A DNA stretch of 58,593 nt from positions 1-58,593 of the forward strand of contig CAJFMX010000015.1 in the NCBI GenBank assembly GCA_904393115.1, written 5' to 3'. A program made the position numbers and the translations under genes. Shown one piece after another: positions 26,985 through 35,644 of this stretch (position 1 is the stretch's first letter; the number at the start of each line of letters is the position of its first letter). The notes beneath the pieces were generated by a model. The model was not told where the DNA came from. It saw only the letters and a list, made by a program, of their open reading frames with translations, and did not search any database. The DNA is from an uncultured Clostridia bacterium (GTDB taxonomy: Bacteria > Bacillota > Clostridia > Christensenellales > UBA1750).

Positions 26985-27123
26985 AGACCTCGTCCTCCAG
27001 CAGCAGCAGCGCCAACAGCAGCACCAGCACGTCCTTTGGCCCCTCCTCCTTCTCGCCCTTGTTCAGCATCAGAAGGAGCAGCAGGAGCACTTGCCGGACC
27101 TCGCGCACGGACAATTCTCCCAT
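26983..27123 (-). CDS. 46-residue leucine-rich small protein
   Basis: Short frame with ATG at 27123 and TAA at 26985-26983. Two leucine-rich stretches (VLLLLLLML and VLVLLLALLLL) flank a charged turn (NKGEKEEGPKD), suggesting a small membrane hairpin or amphipathic peptide. The ribosome binding site GGGAGGG lies inside the 3' arm of the terminator hairpin that ends the upstream ABC ATPase gene. The strong Shine-Dalgarno and clean stop support reality; the Leu-rich composition could also arise from CTG-rich sequence. Confidence 0.5.
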   Translation of the reverse strand: MGELSVREVRQVLLLLLLMLNKGEKEEGPKDVLVLLLALLLLEDEV

Positions 27124-27126
27124 TGC

Positions 27127-27172
27127 AAAACCCTCCCTTTCCGCAACAGTCTACGCCGGAAGGGAGGGTTTT
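27127..27172 (-). terminator. Terminator of the dusB/ABC operon, carrying the ribosome site of the 46-residue gene
   Basis: 13-bp stem (27127-27139 with 27160-27172) whose second minus-strand arm AAGGGAGGGTTTT supplies both a T-tail and the GGGAGGG site of the next short gene. Confidence 0.7.
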
Positions 27173-27182
27173 GTCACAAGGG

Positions 27183-27848
<666 letters not shown>

Positions 27849-27895
27849 ACCGCCGCACCCCCTCTGCCCTTCAGCTTTCCCGCCGGGGGCCGGCC

Positions 27896-28888
27896 TCATT
27901 CCGGGGAATGCGGGGCTGCGGGCGCTTCCTCCCGCTCCAGGTCCGCAAGGTAGGCCTGCAGGATGTCCGCAAGCTCCCCGAGGCTCTGGGCGAGGTTCAC
28001 GCGCACGCGCACCTGCGCGCTGCCGCGCAGGCCCTTGAGGTACCAGGCCGCGTGCTTGCGCATCTCGCGCAGGCCGATGTACTCGCCCTTGTGCGCGACG
28101 AGGGCGCGCGCGTGCGCGTGCGCCGTCTCGATGCGCTCGCGGGGCGAGGGCGCCGCCGGGGGCAGTCCCTGCCGCGCGCGCTGCCAGTCGCGGAAGATCC
28201 AGGGATTGCCCATCGCGCCGCGCCCGACCATGACGGCGTAGCAGCCCGTCTGCCGCAGCATCTCCTGCGCGTCCTGCGCACTCTCCACGTCCCCGTTGCC
28301 GATGACGGGGATCGAAAGGCGCGCGCTCAGCTCGGCGATGGCCTCCCAGTGCGCGCGGCCGGAATACATTTCGCTGCGCGTGCGCGCGTGGAGCGTCACG
28401 GCCGCGGCGCCGCAGTCCTGCGCCATTTTGCCGGCGTCCAGGTAGTTGACGGACGCTTCGTCCCAGCCCATGCGCATCTTGACCGTCACGGGCAGGGCGG
28501 CGTTCCTGACCACGGCGCGCAGCACGCGCTCGGCGTTTGGCAGGTCGCGCAGCATGGCGCTGCCGTCCCCGCCGGAGACGATCTTGGGCGCGGGGCAGCC
28601 CATGTTGACGTCCAGCGCAAAAAAGCGGTCCTCACAGAGCCGCTCCGCAGCGCGGCCCATGAAGTCCGCATCCGATCCAAAGATCTGCAGCGCGCACCGC
28701 TCGCCGGGGCTGGTCTCCCTTAGCTGCACGACCTCCTCCCGCTCCCGGGGCGTCAGGAGGTACCCCTTTGCCGAGACCATCTCCGTGACCGTGCCGTCCG
28801 CGCCAAAGCGCGTGCAGATCTCGCGATAGACCTTGTCCGTCACGCCCGCCATGGGCGCAAGGAGCAGGCTCCCCTTCTCAACCCACAT
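27896..28888 (-). CDS. dusB: tRNA-dihydrouridine synthase (DusB-type)
   Basis: FMN-dependent enzyme reducing uridines in the tRNA D-loop, 330 residues. The TIM-barrel opening LLAPMAGVTDKVYREI, the catalytic-cysteine motif DVNMGCPAPKIV and VTLHARTR, GNGDV and MVGRGAMGNPWIF are standard. The start overlaps the upstream membrane protein gene by 11 nt and the stop overlaps a possible start of the ABC ATPase gene. Confidence 0.94.
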   Translation of the reverse strand: MWVEKGSLLLAPMAGVTDKVYREICTRFGADGTVTEMVSAKGYLLTPREREEVVQLRETSPGERCALQIFGSDADFMGRAAERLCEDRFFALDVNMGCPAPKIVSGGDGSAMLRDLPNAERVLRAVVRNAALPVTVKMRMGWDEASVNYLDAGKMAQDCGAAAVTLHARTRSEMYSGRAHWEAIAELSARLSIPVIGNGDVESAQDAQEMLRQTGCYAVMVGRGAMGNPWIFRDWQRARQGLPPAAPSPRERIETAHAHARALVAHKGEYIGLREMRKHAAWYLKGLRGSAQVRVRVNLAQSLGELADILQAYLADLEREEAPAAPHSPE

Positions 28889-29429
28889 CGGCGGCCTCCC
28901 CGGACGGAGCCGGCTCCTCCGACGCGGTCTTGACCACGTCGGTGATGATCCAGCGGTGCTCGGCGTCCTTCTGCAGCGTCAGCTCGTAGGTTCCGCCTTC
29001 CCAGGGCGGGGGCGGGATCTTGTTGGGGTCGGCCAGCTGCTCGGGCGTCTGCTTGCTGATGGGGAGCTCGCCGTCGATGGTCACGCTCTCGGTGACCACA
29101 ACGGTCGCCGTGTTCTCCCAGGGCAGCGTGTGCAGGGATTCGACGTCGACCTGGGCGTCAAAGCTGTTGATCGTGTAGTCCAGGTAGGTCGTGTCCTTGA
29201 GCAGCTCGTCCCCGGCGAGGTAGTCCTCCGTAAAGAACTTGGTCAGCTCGCTCGCGTCGTTGTACCCAAGCACCACGCCCGCGCGCATCTTCATGCCGTC
29301 CGTGGCCAGGATCGTGACGTTGGCGTAGTCCATGGCAAACAGGAACACGCCCACCGAAAGCGCGAGCACCACCACCACGATGAGCGCCCAGCGGAGCACG
29401 CAAAGGAGGAAACGCAGAAAATATTCCAT
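28878..29429 (-). CDS. Membrane-anchored protein of unknown function
   Basis: 183-residue protein with one N-terminal membrane anchor (about residues 5-33) and an extracytoplasmic domain of about 150 residues with mixed alpha/beta character, ending in a Glu/Ala/Pro-rich tail. The ATG at 29429 follows GAGGGTG; the earlier ATG at 29471 lies within the -10 region of the promoter and is unlikely. No domain was recognised with confidence; a small NTF2-like or sporulation-type fold is possible but unproven. It heads the dusB operon. Confidence 0.78.
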   Translation of the reverse strand: MEYFLRFLLCVLRWALIVVVVLALSVGVFLFAMDYANVTILATDGMKMRAGVVLGYNDASELTKFFTEDYLAGDELLKDTTYLDYTINSFDAQVDVESLHTLPWENTATVVVTESVTIDGELPISKQTPEQLADPNKIPPPPWEGGTYELTLQKDAEHRWIITDVVKTASEEPAPSGEAADVG

Positions 29430-29469
29430 AAACACCCTCAATTCAGCGCGAAATCGTTCGTCCCTCTCC

Positions 29470-29498
29470 ATTTTACACCAGGATGGGCGGAAAGTAAA
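29470..29498 (-). promoter_or_regulatory. Promoter of the membrane-protein/dusB operon
   Basis: Minus-strand TTTACT (29498-29493), 17-nt spacer, TAAAAT (29475-29470). A hairpin without T-run (arms 29503-29510 and 29517-29524) lies between it and the tepA stop. Confidence 0.7.
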
Positions 29499-29572
29499 TC
29501 CAGGGCGCGCCCAAAAGCGCGCCCACGCCCTTTCCCCTATTTAACGCGCGTCTCTGTGTGCGCGTTCCCCCT

Positions 29573-30223
29573 TTAGAGCATGGCGCGCAGCGCGTCCAGC
29601 GCGTCGCCCACGCCGCCGATCTGGTCGATCAGGCCGCAGCGGACGGCGGCCTCGCCGTCCAGGATCGTGCCCACGTCGTTGGCCATGTCCTCCCGCGCCT
29701 CGAGCATGCGGTAGAAGGCCTCCTTTTGCAGGCCGGAGTGCGCGCACACAAAGCGCACCACGCGCTCCTGCATCTGCTTGAGGTAGTCGACGGACTGCGG
29801 CGCGTTGATGACCATGCCCGATACGCGCACCGGGTGCAGCGTCATGGTCGCGGTGGGCACGATGAAGGACCGGCGCGCGCAGACGGCCAGCGGCACGCCG
29901 ATCGAGTGGCCGCCGCCGATGACCAGGGAGACCGAGGGCTTGCGCATCCCGGCGACCATCTCCGCGATGGCCAGGCCGGCCTCCACGTCCCCGCCGACGG
30001 TGTTGAGCACCAGCAGGAAGCCCTTTGTCTTCTCGCTCTGCTCGATGTTGACGAGCAGAGGCAGGATGTGTTCGTACTTGGTGGCCTTGCTCGTCTCCGG
30101 CAGGACCATGTGCCCCTCGATCTGTCCAATGATGGACACGCAGGCGATGGGGCTCTCCGGCGCCTCCGCTACGCCCAGCTGCGCGATGGATTCGGCGTTT
30201 GCCGCATTCTTGTTTTCCGGCAT
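29573..30223 (-). CDS. tepA: TepA-type ClpP-like serine protease
   Basis: 216-residue ClpP-fold protein of the TepA/YmfB family. The core is LNTVGGDVEAGLAIAEMV and VIGGGHSIGVPLAV, in which S107 is the likely nucleophile. The family is described as translocation-enhancing, but its role is poorly defined. The ATG at 30223 follows GGAGGTG. Its position downstream of the M16 peptidase and near ftsK matches the Bacillus ymf neighbourhood. Confidence 0.87.
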   Translation of the reverse strand: MPENKNAANAESIAQLGVAEAPESPIACVSIIGQIEGHMVLPETSKATKYEHILPLLVNIEQSEKTKGFLLVLNTVGGDVEAGLAIAEMVAGMRKPSVSLVIGGGHSIGVPLAVCARRSFIVPTATMTLHPVRVSGMVINAPQSVDYLKQMQERVVRFVCAHSGLQKEAFYRMLEAREDMANDVGTILDGEAAVRCGLIDQIGGVGDALDALRAML

Positions 30224-30280
30224 AAAAAGCACCTCCACAGGCAGTATGCCCGCAAAGGCGCTCGCCTATTTTTTTATGCG

Positions 30281-31531
30281 TCAAAACGCCGCAAAGGAGA
30301 GGGGCTGGCCCGCCCGGCCCACGACCGCCGTGCAGAACGGCGCGGAGAAGATGCGCCGCGCGACGTCGTTGACGTCGTCGCAGGTGGTCTTTTCGAGCCG
30401 GTCCAGGATCTCCTCGAAGGAGCGCGTCGTGTTGTAGAGCAGCAGGACGTTGCCGTTGCCGCGCATGCGCGAGGTATTGCTCTCCTGGCCCATGACAAAG
30501 GAGATCCGCGCGCTCTGGCGCGCCTTCTCGAACTCGTCCCGGCCGATTCCCTCCCGCAGGAGCTTGCGGACCTCCGCGCCCATCAGGTCCGCGACCTGCT
30601 GCGCGGTCTCGGGCGAGGTGCCGGCGTAGAGCTCCATCTCGCCCGCGCCGGAGTAGACGTTGACGTAGCTGTAGACCGAATAGGCCAGGCCGTTGCGCTC
30701 GCGGATGCTCTGGAAGAGGCGCGAGGACATGGACCCGCCAAAGAGCGTGGAGAGGATCAGCTGCGCGTAGGACTCCGGCGCGTTTCCGGCAAAGGCGGGA
30801 TAGCCCACGCAGAGCTGCACCTGCTCGACGTCCTTGACGCGGACGAGGTGGTTCTGCAGGACGGGCGCGGGGGGCATGTTCCGCACGGGGGCGCCGCCCG
30901 CGGGCCAGGCGCCGAAGGCCTTTTCCAGCAGGTCCACGGCCTCCTGCCAGTCGTAGGCGCCGGCGATGGAGATCACGGTGTTCTCGGGCGTGTAGTGCGT
31001 CTGCAGGAAGCGGAAGAGCTTCTCGCGGGTGATGCCGCGGATGATCTCCTCCGTGCCGAGGATCGGCAGGCCCAGGGGATGGCCCTTGTACTGCGCGTCG
31101 GACAGGAGCTCATGGACCAGGTCCTCCGGGTTGTCCTCGCACATGGCGATCTCCTCGATGACGACGCCCTTCTCCCGCTCCAGGTCCTCCCCGGGGAACT
31201 CCGGGTGCAGAATCAGATCCTGCAAAAGGCGGATGCCGCGGCCGAGGTCTTCCTGGAGGACCTTGGTGTAAAAGCAGGTGCTCTCCTTGGTGGTGAAGGC
31301 GTTGGTCGCGCCGCCGAGGCGGTCCATCTCGTCGGCCAGGGCCGCGGCGTCCCTGTCCTTTGTGCCCTTGAAGACCATGTGCTCCACAAAGTGGGAGTAG
31401 CCGTTCTCCGCGGGGGCCTCGTTGACCGCGCCGGTGCGCACGAATACGCCCACGGCCACCGTGTGCACGGCCTCCATGCGCTCGCCGATGATCCGCAGGC
31501 CGTTGTTCAGTGTAATCCGATCGTAAGCCAT
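30281..31531 (-). CDS. M16-family zinc peptidase (MlpA/YmxG-like)
   Basis: 416-residue pitrilysin/processing-peptidase-type metalloprotease. The inverted zinc motif HFVEH lies at residues 47-51, with the downstream acidic ligand expected in the NTFTTKESTCFYTKV-like region; the C-terminal half is the inactive M16 repeat with SRLFQSIRERNGLAYSVYSY. It is encoded just downstream of pnp, as in most Bacillota. The start has a GGAGAG site. Confidence 0.93.
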   Translation of the reverse strand: MAYDRITLNNGLRIIGERMEAVHTVAVGVFVRTGAVNEAPAENGYSHFVEHMVFKGTKDRDAAALADEMDRLGGATNAFTTKESTCFYTKVLQEDLGRGIRLLQDLILHPEFPGEDLEREKGVVIEEIAMCEDNPEDLVHELLSDAQYKGHPLGLPILGTEEIIRGITREKLFRFLQTHYTPENTVISIAGAYDWQEAVDLLEKAFGAWPAGGAPVRNMPPAPVLQNHLVRVKDVEQVQLCVGYPAFAGNAPESYAQLILSTLFGGSMSSRLFQSIRERNGLAYSVYSYVNVYSGAGEMELYAGTSPETAQQVADLMGAEVRKLLREGIGRDEFEKARQSARISFVMGQESNTSRMRGNGNVLLLYNTTRSFEEILDRLEKTTCDDVNDVARRIFSAPFCTAVVGRAGQPLSFAAF

Positions 31532-31559
31532 TTCGTCTCTCCTTTTTCAGATGCACAAA

Positions 31560-31582
31560 GGGAACGATGCGCGCATCGTCCC
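31560..31582 (-). other. Hairpin between pnp and the M16 peptidase gene
   Basis: A near-perfect palindrome of 23 nt centred on GATGCGCGCATC, with one bulged A, in the 73-nt pnp-M16 gap. No T-run follows, so RNA processing or stability is more likely than termination. Confidence 0.45.
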
Positions 31583-31604
31583 CTGTTGTCGGTTGTCCGT
31601 AAGA

Positions 31605-33818
31605 TTATTCCTCGCTGTGCTCGCGGCGGCGGTTGCCGTTGGAGCGGAAGGGGTAGTTGGGCTTGGGGCCCTCGCCGCGGTCTCCGCGGTCGCGGCGCTC
31701 CCCGCGGTCGTGGCGCGGCGCGCGGGGCTTCTCCTCGATGACCATGTCCGCGCGGACCAGGTTGACGCGGCCCTGCGAATCGATGCCGGAGACGCGCACC
31801 TTGACCTCGTCGCCGATGTTGAGCACGTCCTCGACCTTCTCCACGCGCTCGTTGGAGAGCTTGGAGATGTGGAGCATGCCGTCCTTGCCGGGCAGCAGCT
31901 CGATGAAGGCGCCGATGGGGATGATGCGCACCACCTTGCCGGTGTACTCCTGGCCGACCTCCACGCCGTTGGCGATGCCCTCGATGATCTTGCGGGCCTT
32001 GGCCGCGGCCTCGGAGTCGGGGGTGGCGATGAAGACGCTGCCGTCGTCCTCGATGTCGATCTTGACGCCCGTGTCGGCGATGATCTTGTTGATGACCTTT
32101 CCGCCGGAGCCGATGACCTCGCGGATCTTGTCCGGGTTGATGGAGAAGGTGATGATCTTGGGCGCCCACTTGGAGAGCTCCGGCCGCGGCTCGGAGATGG
32201 TCTCCAGCATCTTGCCCATGATGTGCATGCGGCCGTCATAGGCCTGGGCCAGCGCCTGGCGCAGGATCGGCTCGTCGATGCCCTTGATCTTGATGTCCAT
32301 CTGGATGGCGGTGATGCCGTCCTTGGTGCCGGCGACCTTGAAGTCCATGTCGCCCAGGAAGTCCTCCAGGCCCTGGATGTCGGTCAGCACCGCGACCTTG
32401 CCGGTCTCCTGGTCCTTGATCAGGCCCATGGCGCAGCCCGCGACGGGCTTCTTGAGGGGCACGCCCGCGTCCATGAGCGCCATGGTGGAGCCGCAGATGG
32501 AGGCCTGGGAGGTCGAGCCGTTGGAGGAGATCGCCTCGGAGACCACGCGGATGGCGTAGGGGAACTCCTCGGGAGAGGGGATCATGGGTTCCAGTGCGCG
32601 CTCTGCCAGCGCGCCGTGGCCGATCTCGCGGCGGCCCGGCGAGCGCAGGGGCCGCGCCTCGCCCGTGGAATAGGGCGGCATGTTGTAGTGGTGCATGTAG
32701 CGCTTGGAGTCCTCGGCGGAGATGCCGTCCAGCGTCTGGACCTCGCTCATGGAGCCCAGGGTGCACACGGACATGACCTGCGTCTGGCCGCGGGTGAAGA
32801 CCGCGGAGCCGTGGGCGCGGGGCAGCAGCCCGACCTCGCACCAGATGGGGCGCACCTGGGTGAGCTCGCGGCCGTCCGGGCGGATGCCCTTGTCGATGAT
32901 CTTGCGGCGCATGACCTCTTTGTTCAGCGCGTAGAGCGCGTCGCCGATCTCGCCCTCGCAGTCGGGGAACTGCTCTGCAAAGTGCTCGAGCGTCTCCTGC
33001 TTGACCTGGTTTTCGCGCGCGGTGCGCTCGGCGCGGTCAAAGGTGTCAAACGCCCAGACGACCTTGTCGAACGCGAACTCGCGCACGGCCTTGGCCACCT
33101 CGTCCGAGACCGTGACCAGCGGGAACTCCCGCTTCTCCTTGCCGATCTCCGCGACGATGCCCTCCTGGAAGGCGACCAGCTTCTTGATCTCCTCGTGCGC
33201 GTAGAGGATGGCCTGGAGCATCTTCTCCTCGGGCACCTCGTTTGCGCCGGCCTCGACCATCATGATGGCGTCCTTGGTGCCGGCGACCGTCAGGTGCAGG
33301 TCGCTCTTCTCGCGCTCGGCGACCGTGGGGTTGAGCACGAGCTCCCCGTCCACAAGGCCCACAACGACCGAGCCCGTGGGCCCGGCAAAGGGGATCTCCG
33401 ACACGCACAGGGCGATGGAGGAGCCGAGCATCGCGGGGATCTCGGGCGAGCAGTCGTTGTCGTTGGACAGGACCGTGGCCACGACATTGACGTCGTTGCG
33501 CATGCCCTTGGGGAAGAGCGGGCGCAGCGGGCGGTCGATCAAACGAGAGGTCAGGATGGCCTTCTCCGTCGGACGTCCCTCGCGCTTGATGAAGCCGCCG
33601 GGGATCTTGCCCACGGAATAGAGCTTTTCCTCAAAGTCCACGCCAAGGGGGAAGAAGTCGATGCCCGGGCGGGGCGTCTCGGCGACGGTGGCGCAGACCA
33701 GCACGACCGTGTCGCCGTAGCGGACCAGGACGGAACCGGCCGCCTGCTCGGCGTAGCGCCCAAACTCGAAGGACAGCTTGCGCCCCGCAAGCTCTGTTTC
33801 GTAGATCTTGTGTTCCAT
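31605..33818 (-). CDS. pnp: Polyribonucleotide nucleotidyltransferase
   Basis: Phosphorolytic 3'-5' exoribonuclease, 737 residues. Two RNase PH domains (first with [19 protein letters not shown], second with [15 protein letters not shown] and [18 protein letters not shown]), then a KH domain ([16 protein letters not shown] at [12 protein letters not shown]) and an S1 domain, end in an Arg/Gly/Asp-rich tail ([14 protein letters not shown]). The ATG at 33818 is preceded by AAAGGAG; the frame upstream is open but lies in the hairpin leader. It is downstream of rpsO, the classic arrangement. Confidence 0.97.
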   Translation of the reverse strand: MEHKIYETELAGRKLSFEFGRYAEQAAGSVLVRYGDTVVLVCATVAETPRPGIDFFPLGVDFEEKLYSVGKIPGGFIKREGRPTEKAILTSRLIDRPLRPLFPKGMRNDVNVVATVLSNDNDCSPEIPAMLGSSIALCVSEIPFAGPTGSVVVGLVDGELVLNPTVAEREKSDLHLTVAGTKDAIMMVEAGANEVPEEKMLQAILYAHEEIKKLVAFQEGIVAEIGKEKREFPLVTVSDEVAKAVREFAFDKVVWAFDTFDRAERTARENQVKQETLEHFAEQFPDCEGEIGDALYALNKEVMRRKIIDKGIRPDGRELTQVRPIWCEVGLLPRAHGSAVFTRGQTQVMSVCTLGSMSEVQTLDGISAEDSKRYMHHYNMPPYSTGEARPLRSPGRREIGHGALAERALEPMIPSPEEFPYAIRVVSEAISSNGSTSQASICGSTMALMDAGVPLKKPVAGCAMGLIKDQETGKVAVLTDIQGLEDFLGDMDFKVAGTKDGITAIQMDIKIKGIDEPILRQALAQAYDGRMHIMGKMLETISEPRPELSKWAPKIITFSINPDKIREVIGSGGKVINKIIADTGVKIDIEDDGSVFIATPDSEAAAKARKIIEGIANGVEVGQEYTGKVVRIIPIGAFIELLPGKDGMLHISKLSNERVEKVEDVLNIGDEVKVRVSGIDSQGRVNLVRADMVIEEKPRAPRHDRGERRDRGDRGEGPKPNYPFRSNGNRRREHSEE

Positions 33819-33876
33819 TGCTTGGGTGACTCCTTTCGTAGCCGCCCGCAAAAGCATTCGCGCCTCGCGCGCGGAG

Positions 33877-33930
33877 TTTGCCCGGCGCTTCCCCCCGCAG
33901 CCTCTGCGCCTCCGGGAAGCGCCCGGCAAA
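33877..33930 (-). promoter_or_regulatory. Long stem-loop in the rpsO-pnp intergenic leader
   Basis: A 17-bp stem with one mismatch (33877-33893 with 33914-33930, 20-nt loop) stands about 60 nt upstream of the pnp ATG. In enterobacteria an RNase III-cut stem at this exact place mediates PNPase autoregulation. The same function here is inference. Confidence 0.5.
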
Positions 33931-34003
33931 CCCCACGCCACACGCAGCGCCGCCTCCACAGCTTTGACGGGCGGGGATTTGCTTTGGGATCATAAATACA
34001 GAT

Positions 34004-34043
34004 AGCCGAAAAGCCCCGCGCAAAACGCGCAGGCTTTTCGGCT
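34004..34043 (-). terminator. Hairpin after rpsO
   Basis: Stem AGCCGAAAAGCC (34004-34015) with AGGCTTTTCGGCT (34031-34043), about 12 nt after the rpsO stop. The T-tract is inside the stem, so it may be a leaky terminator or a processing hairpin. Confidence 0.5.
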
Positions 34044-34054
34044 CATCCTCGCTC

Positions 34055-34321
34055 TTACTTGCGGACGTTCAGCTCGGCGATCAGGGAGCGGTAGCGGACG
34101 ATGTCGACCTTCTTGAGGTAGTCCAGAAGGCCGCGGCGCTTACCGACCATGATGAGCAGACCCCGGCGGGAGTGGTGGTCGTTCTTGTTGTTCTTGAGGT
34201 GATCCTCGTTGAGGTGGTTGATGCGCTCGGTCAGCAGCGCGACCTGCACCTCGGGGGAGCCGGTGTCGCCCTCGTGGCGGCCGAACTTCTGAATGATCTC
34301 CGTCTTTCTTGCCTTGTCCAT
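34055..34321 (-). CDS. rpsO: 30S ribosomal protein S15
   Basis: 88-residue primary 16S rRNA-binding protein. [20 protein letters not shown], then [21 protein letters not shown] and RYRSLIAEL are characteristic. It has its own promoter about 100 nt upstream and precedes pnp. Confidence 0.98.
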   Translation of the reverse strand: MDKARKTEIIQKFGRHEGDTGSPEVQVALLTERINHLNEDHLKNNKNDHHSRRGLLIMVGKRRGLLDYLKKVDIVRYRSLIAELNVRK

Positions 34322-34421
34322 GTCGATTTCCCTCGCTTTTCAAAATTTCGTCAATCGCCGTCGGTCCGAGCTGAGCGTCGTGCGTGGCGCATCGCCCAGA
34401 TCGCGGTTCAGGCCACGTTAT

Positions 34422-34450
34422 ATTGTACCATGGGGAGACCGCCTTGTAAA
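34422..34450 (-). promoter_or_regulatory. Promoter of rpsO-pnp
   Basis: Minus-strand TTTACA (34450-34445), 17-nt spacer, TACAAT (34427-34422). Confidence 0.8.
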
Positions 34451-34474
34451 CGGCTTTTTCCGCTGCCAAAATTT

Positions 34475-34654
34475 TTAACATTGTCCCCGCAGGAAAAGGG
34501 GTCTCTCGGCGGACTCTGAAGAGGCGTTCCAATAGAATCCGTCTCCCCAGTCGATCGAAGCGCCAATGCGGTTTCTCTCACTCTGCCCGCCGCAGCCGCC
34601 AAACAGCGCCGCAATGACCAGTATGGCCGCCACGATGGCAATAAGCTTTCCCAT
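34475..34654 (-). CDS. 59-residue small lipoprotein
   Basis: Short gene with ATG at 34654 after AAGAGGG and TAA at 34477-34475. The protein starts MGKLIAIVAAILVIAALFGG, followed by Cys-Gly-Gly, which looks like a lipoprotein signal with the cysteine at residue 21; the rest is polar (DWGDGFYWNASSES). Function is unknown. It is divergent from the XRE regulator, with 62 nt between the two starts, and ends 25 nt before the rpsO promoter. Confidence 0.6.
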   Translation of the reverse strand: MGKLIAIVAAILVIAALFGGCGGQSERNRIGASIDWGDGFYWNASSESAERPLFLRGQC

Positions 34655-34683
34655 GTTCCCTCTTCTTTCTTTTGTATTGCCAA

Positions 34684-34701
34684 GATACCCGAATGCGTAT
34701 C
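34684..34701. promoter_or_regulatory. Candidate operator of the XRE regulator
   Basis: Inverted repeat GATAC-N8-GTATC immediately upstream of the XRE ribosome binding site and in the divergent intergenic region, a likely autoregulatory site. It is based on symmetry and position only. Confidence 0.35.
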
Positions 34702-34716
34702 AGGAGGGAGTTTTTC

Positions 34717-34956
34717 ATGCCCAATTCTCGGCGAATCCGGGAACTTCGAGGGGACCATGATCTCACGCAGCGACAGCTTGCCGCATGTCTTGGCAGCACC
34801 CAGCCGCAGTATTTCCGCTATGAACGGGGGGATCGGGACTTGCCGACCGACCTGTTGATTGCCCTAGCGGACATATACAATACGTCTACGGATTATCTTC
34901 TCGGCCGCACAGACGACCCCGCCCCGCCCAAAGCCCGCGCTGAATCCACAACCTAA
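34717..34956 (+). CDS. XRE-family helix-turn-helix regulator
   Basis: 79-residue DNA-binding protein made of one Cro/CI-type domain: IRELRGDHDLTQRQLAACLG, then QPQYFRYERGDRDLPTDLL and STDYLLGRTD. The ATG at 34717 follows AGGAGGGAG; an upstream ATG at 34672 lacks a site. It is one of the few plus-strand genes, divergent from the small lipoprotein and convergent with the CAT-like gene. It may repress itself and the lipoprotein gene. Confidence 0.87.
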   Translation: MPNSRRIRELRGDHDLTQRQLAACLGSTQPQYFRYERGDRDLPTDLLIALADIYNTSTDYLLGRTDDPAPPKARAESTT

Positions 34957-35632
34957 AAAAGATCGCCCACTGCTTAAGCAGCGGGCGGCCTTCATGCGTC
35001 AGAGCGTACCCAGCAGGGTCTCCAGCTCGTCCAGCACGCGGGCAGACGTGGAACCCGTCCATGGCCGCGTGGTGCGCCTGGACGCTTGCGGGCAGGCGGA
35101 TGCGGCCGCCTTCCCGCTGCGCGCGGCCGAAGGTGAAGATGGGCAGCAGGTACTCCCCCGGCGCCAGGTTCAGCTGGAAGGACGTGAAGTCCGACCACGG
35201 CAGCATGGAGACGTTGACCGCGTTTTCCGGGCAATCGGGCTTGGCCGCAAAGCCGAGGTTCCCGCCATAGGCCTGGGCATCCGCGCGGCAGCGCGCCGCA
35301 AAGCGGTCCGGGTCCTCGTCGTACTCCATCCAGATCGTGGAAAACGTCTCCGTCTCCTCGTGGAAGACCGTGTAGACCGGCACGACCTGGTCGTATGTGC
35401 CGGGCGCGCCGTCGCGCAGGGCCATGCGGCACTCCGCGTGCCGGTTGCAGACCGTCGCAACCGCCCAGAGGATCGCCGGATAAAACCGCCGTCCCCCGGC
35501 CTTGGCGCGCTCCATGCGCTCGGTGACGTCCAGGTATCGGGTCAGGCTGTAGCCGCAGGGCGCCTCGCGCAGGTAGTGCTGGAAGTGCTCGCGCCGGTTC
35601 CAGGTCCTAAGGTCCAAGGGGGTAAACTCCAT
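34886..35632 (-). CDS. Chloramphenicol-acetyltransferase-like enzyme with C-terminal frameshift
   Basis: CAT-fold acetyltransferase. The catalytic motif HHAAMDGFHV is intact, and the family blocks FTPLDLRTWNRREHFQHYL, SLTRYLDVT and MLPWSDFTSFQLN are present. Just after DGFHV the frame shifts: removing one G of the run at 35040-35042 (plus strand) restores VLDELETLLGTL and a stop at 35001-34999, giving 210 residues, the normal CAT size. As written, the frame instead runs 248 residues into an unrelated tail that crosses the gene's own terminator and the end of the XRE gene. It is either a real mutation or a homopolymer error. The xenobiotic-type CAT activity is not assured for such CAT-like proteins. 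It starts 12 nt after the sulfatase stop, so the two are co-transcribed. Confidence 0.82.
   Translation of the reverse strand: MEFTPLDLRTWNRREHFQHYLREAPCGYSLTRYLDVTERMERAKAGGRRFYPAILWAVATVCNRHAECRMALRDGAPGTYDQVVPVYTVFHEETETFSTIWMEYDEDPDRFAARCRADAQAYGGNLGFAAKPDCPENAVNVSMLPWSDFTSFQLNLAPGEYLLPIFTFGRAQREGGRIRLPASVQAHHAAMDGFHVCPRAGRAGDPAGYALTHEGRPLLKQWAIFFRLWIQRGLWAGRGRLCGREDNP
34955..34989 (-). terminator. Terminator of the sulfatase-CAT operon
   Basis: Stem CGCCCACTGC..GCAGCGGGCG around TTAA, with a minus-strand T-run at 34960-34955. It lies right after the stop of the frameshift-corrected CAT gene. Confidence 0.85.
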
Positions 35633-35644
35633 TTCTCTTCTCCT

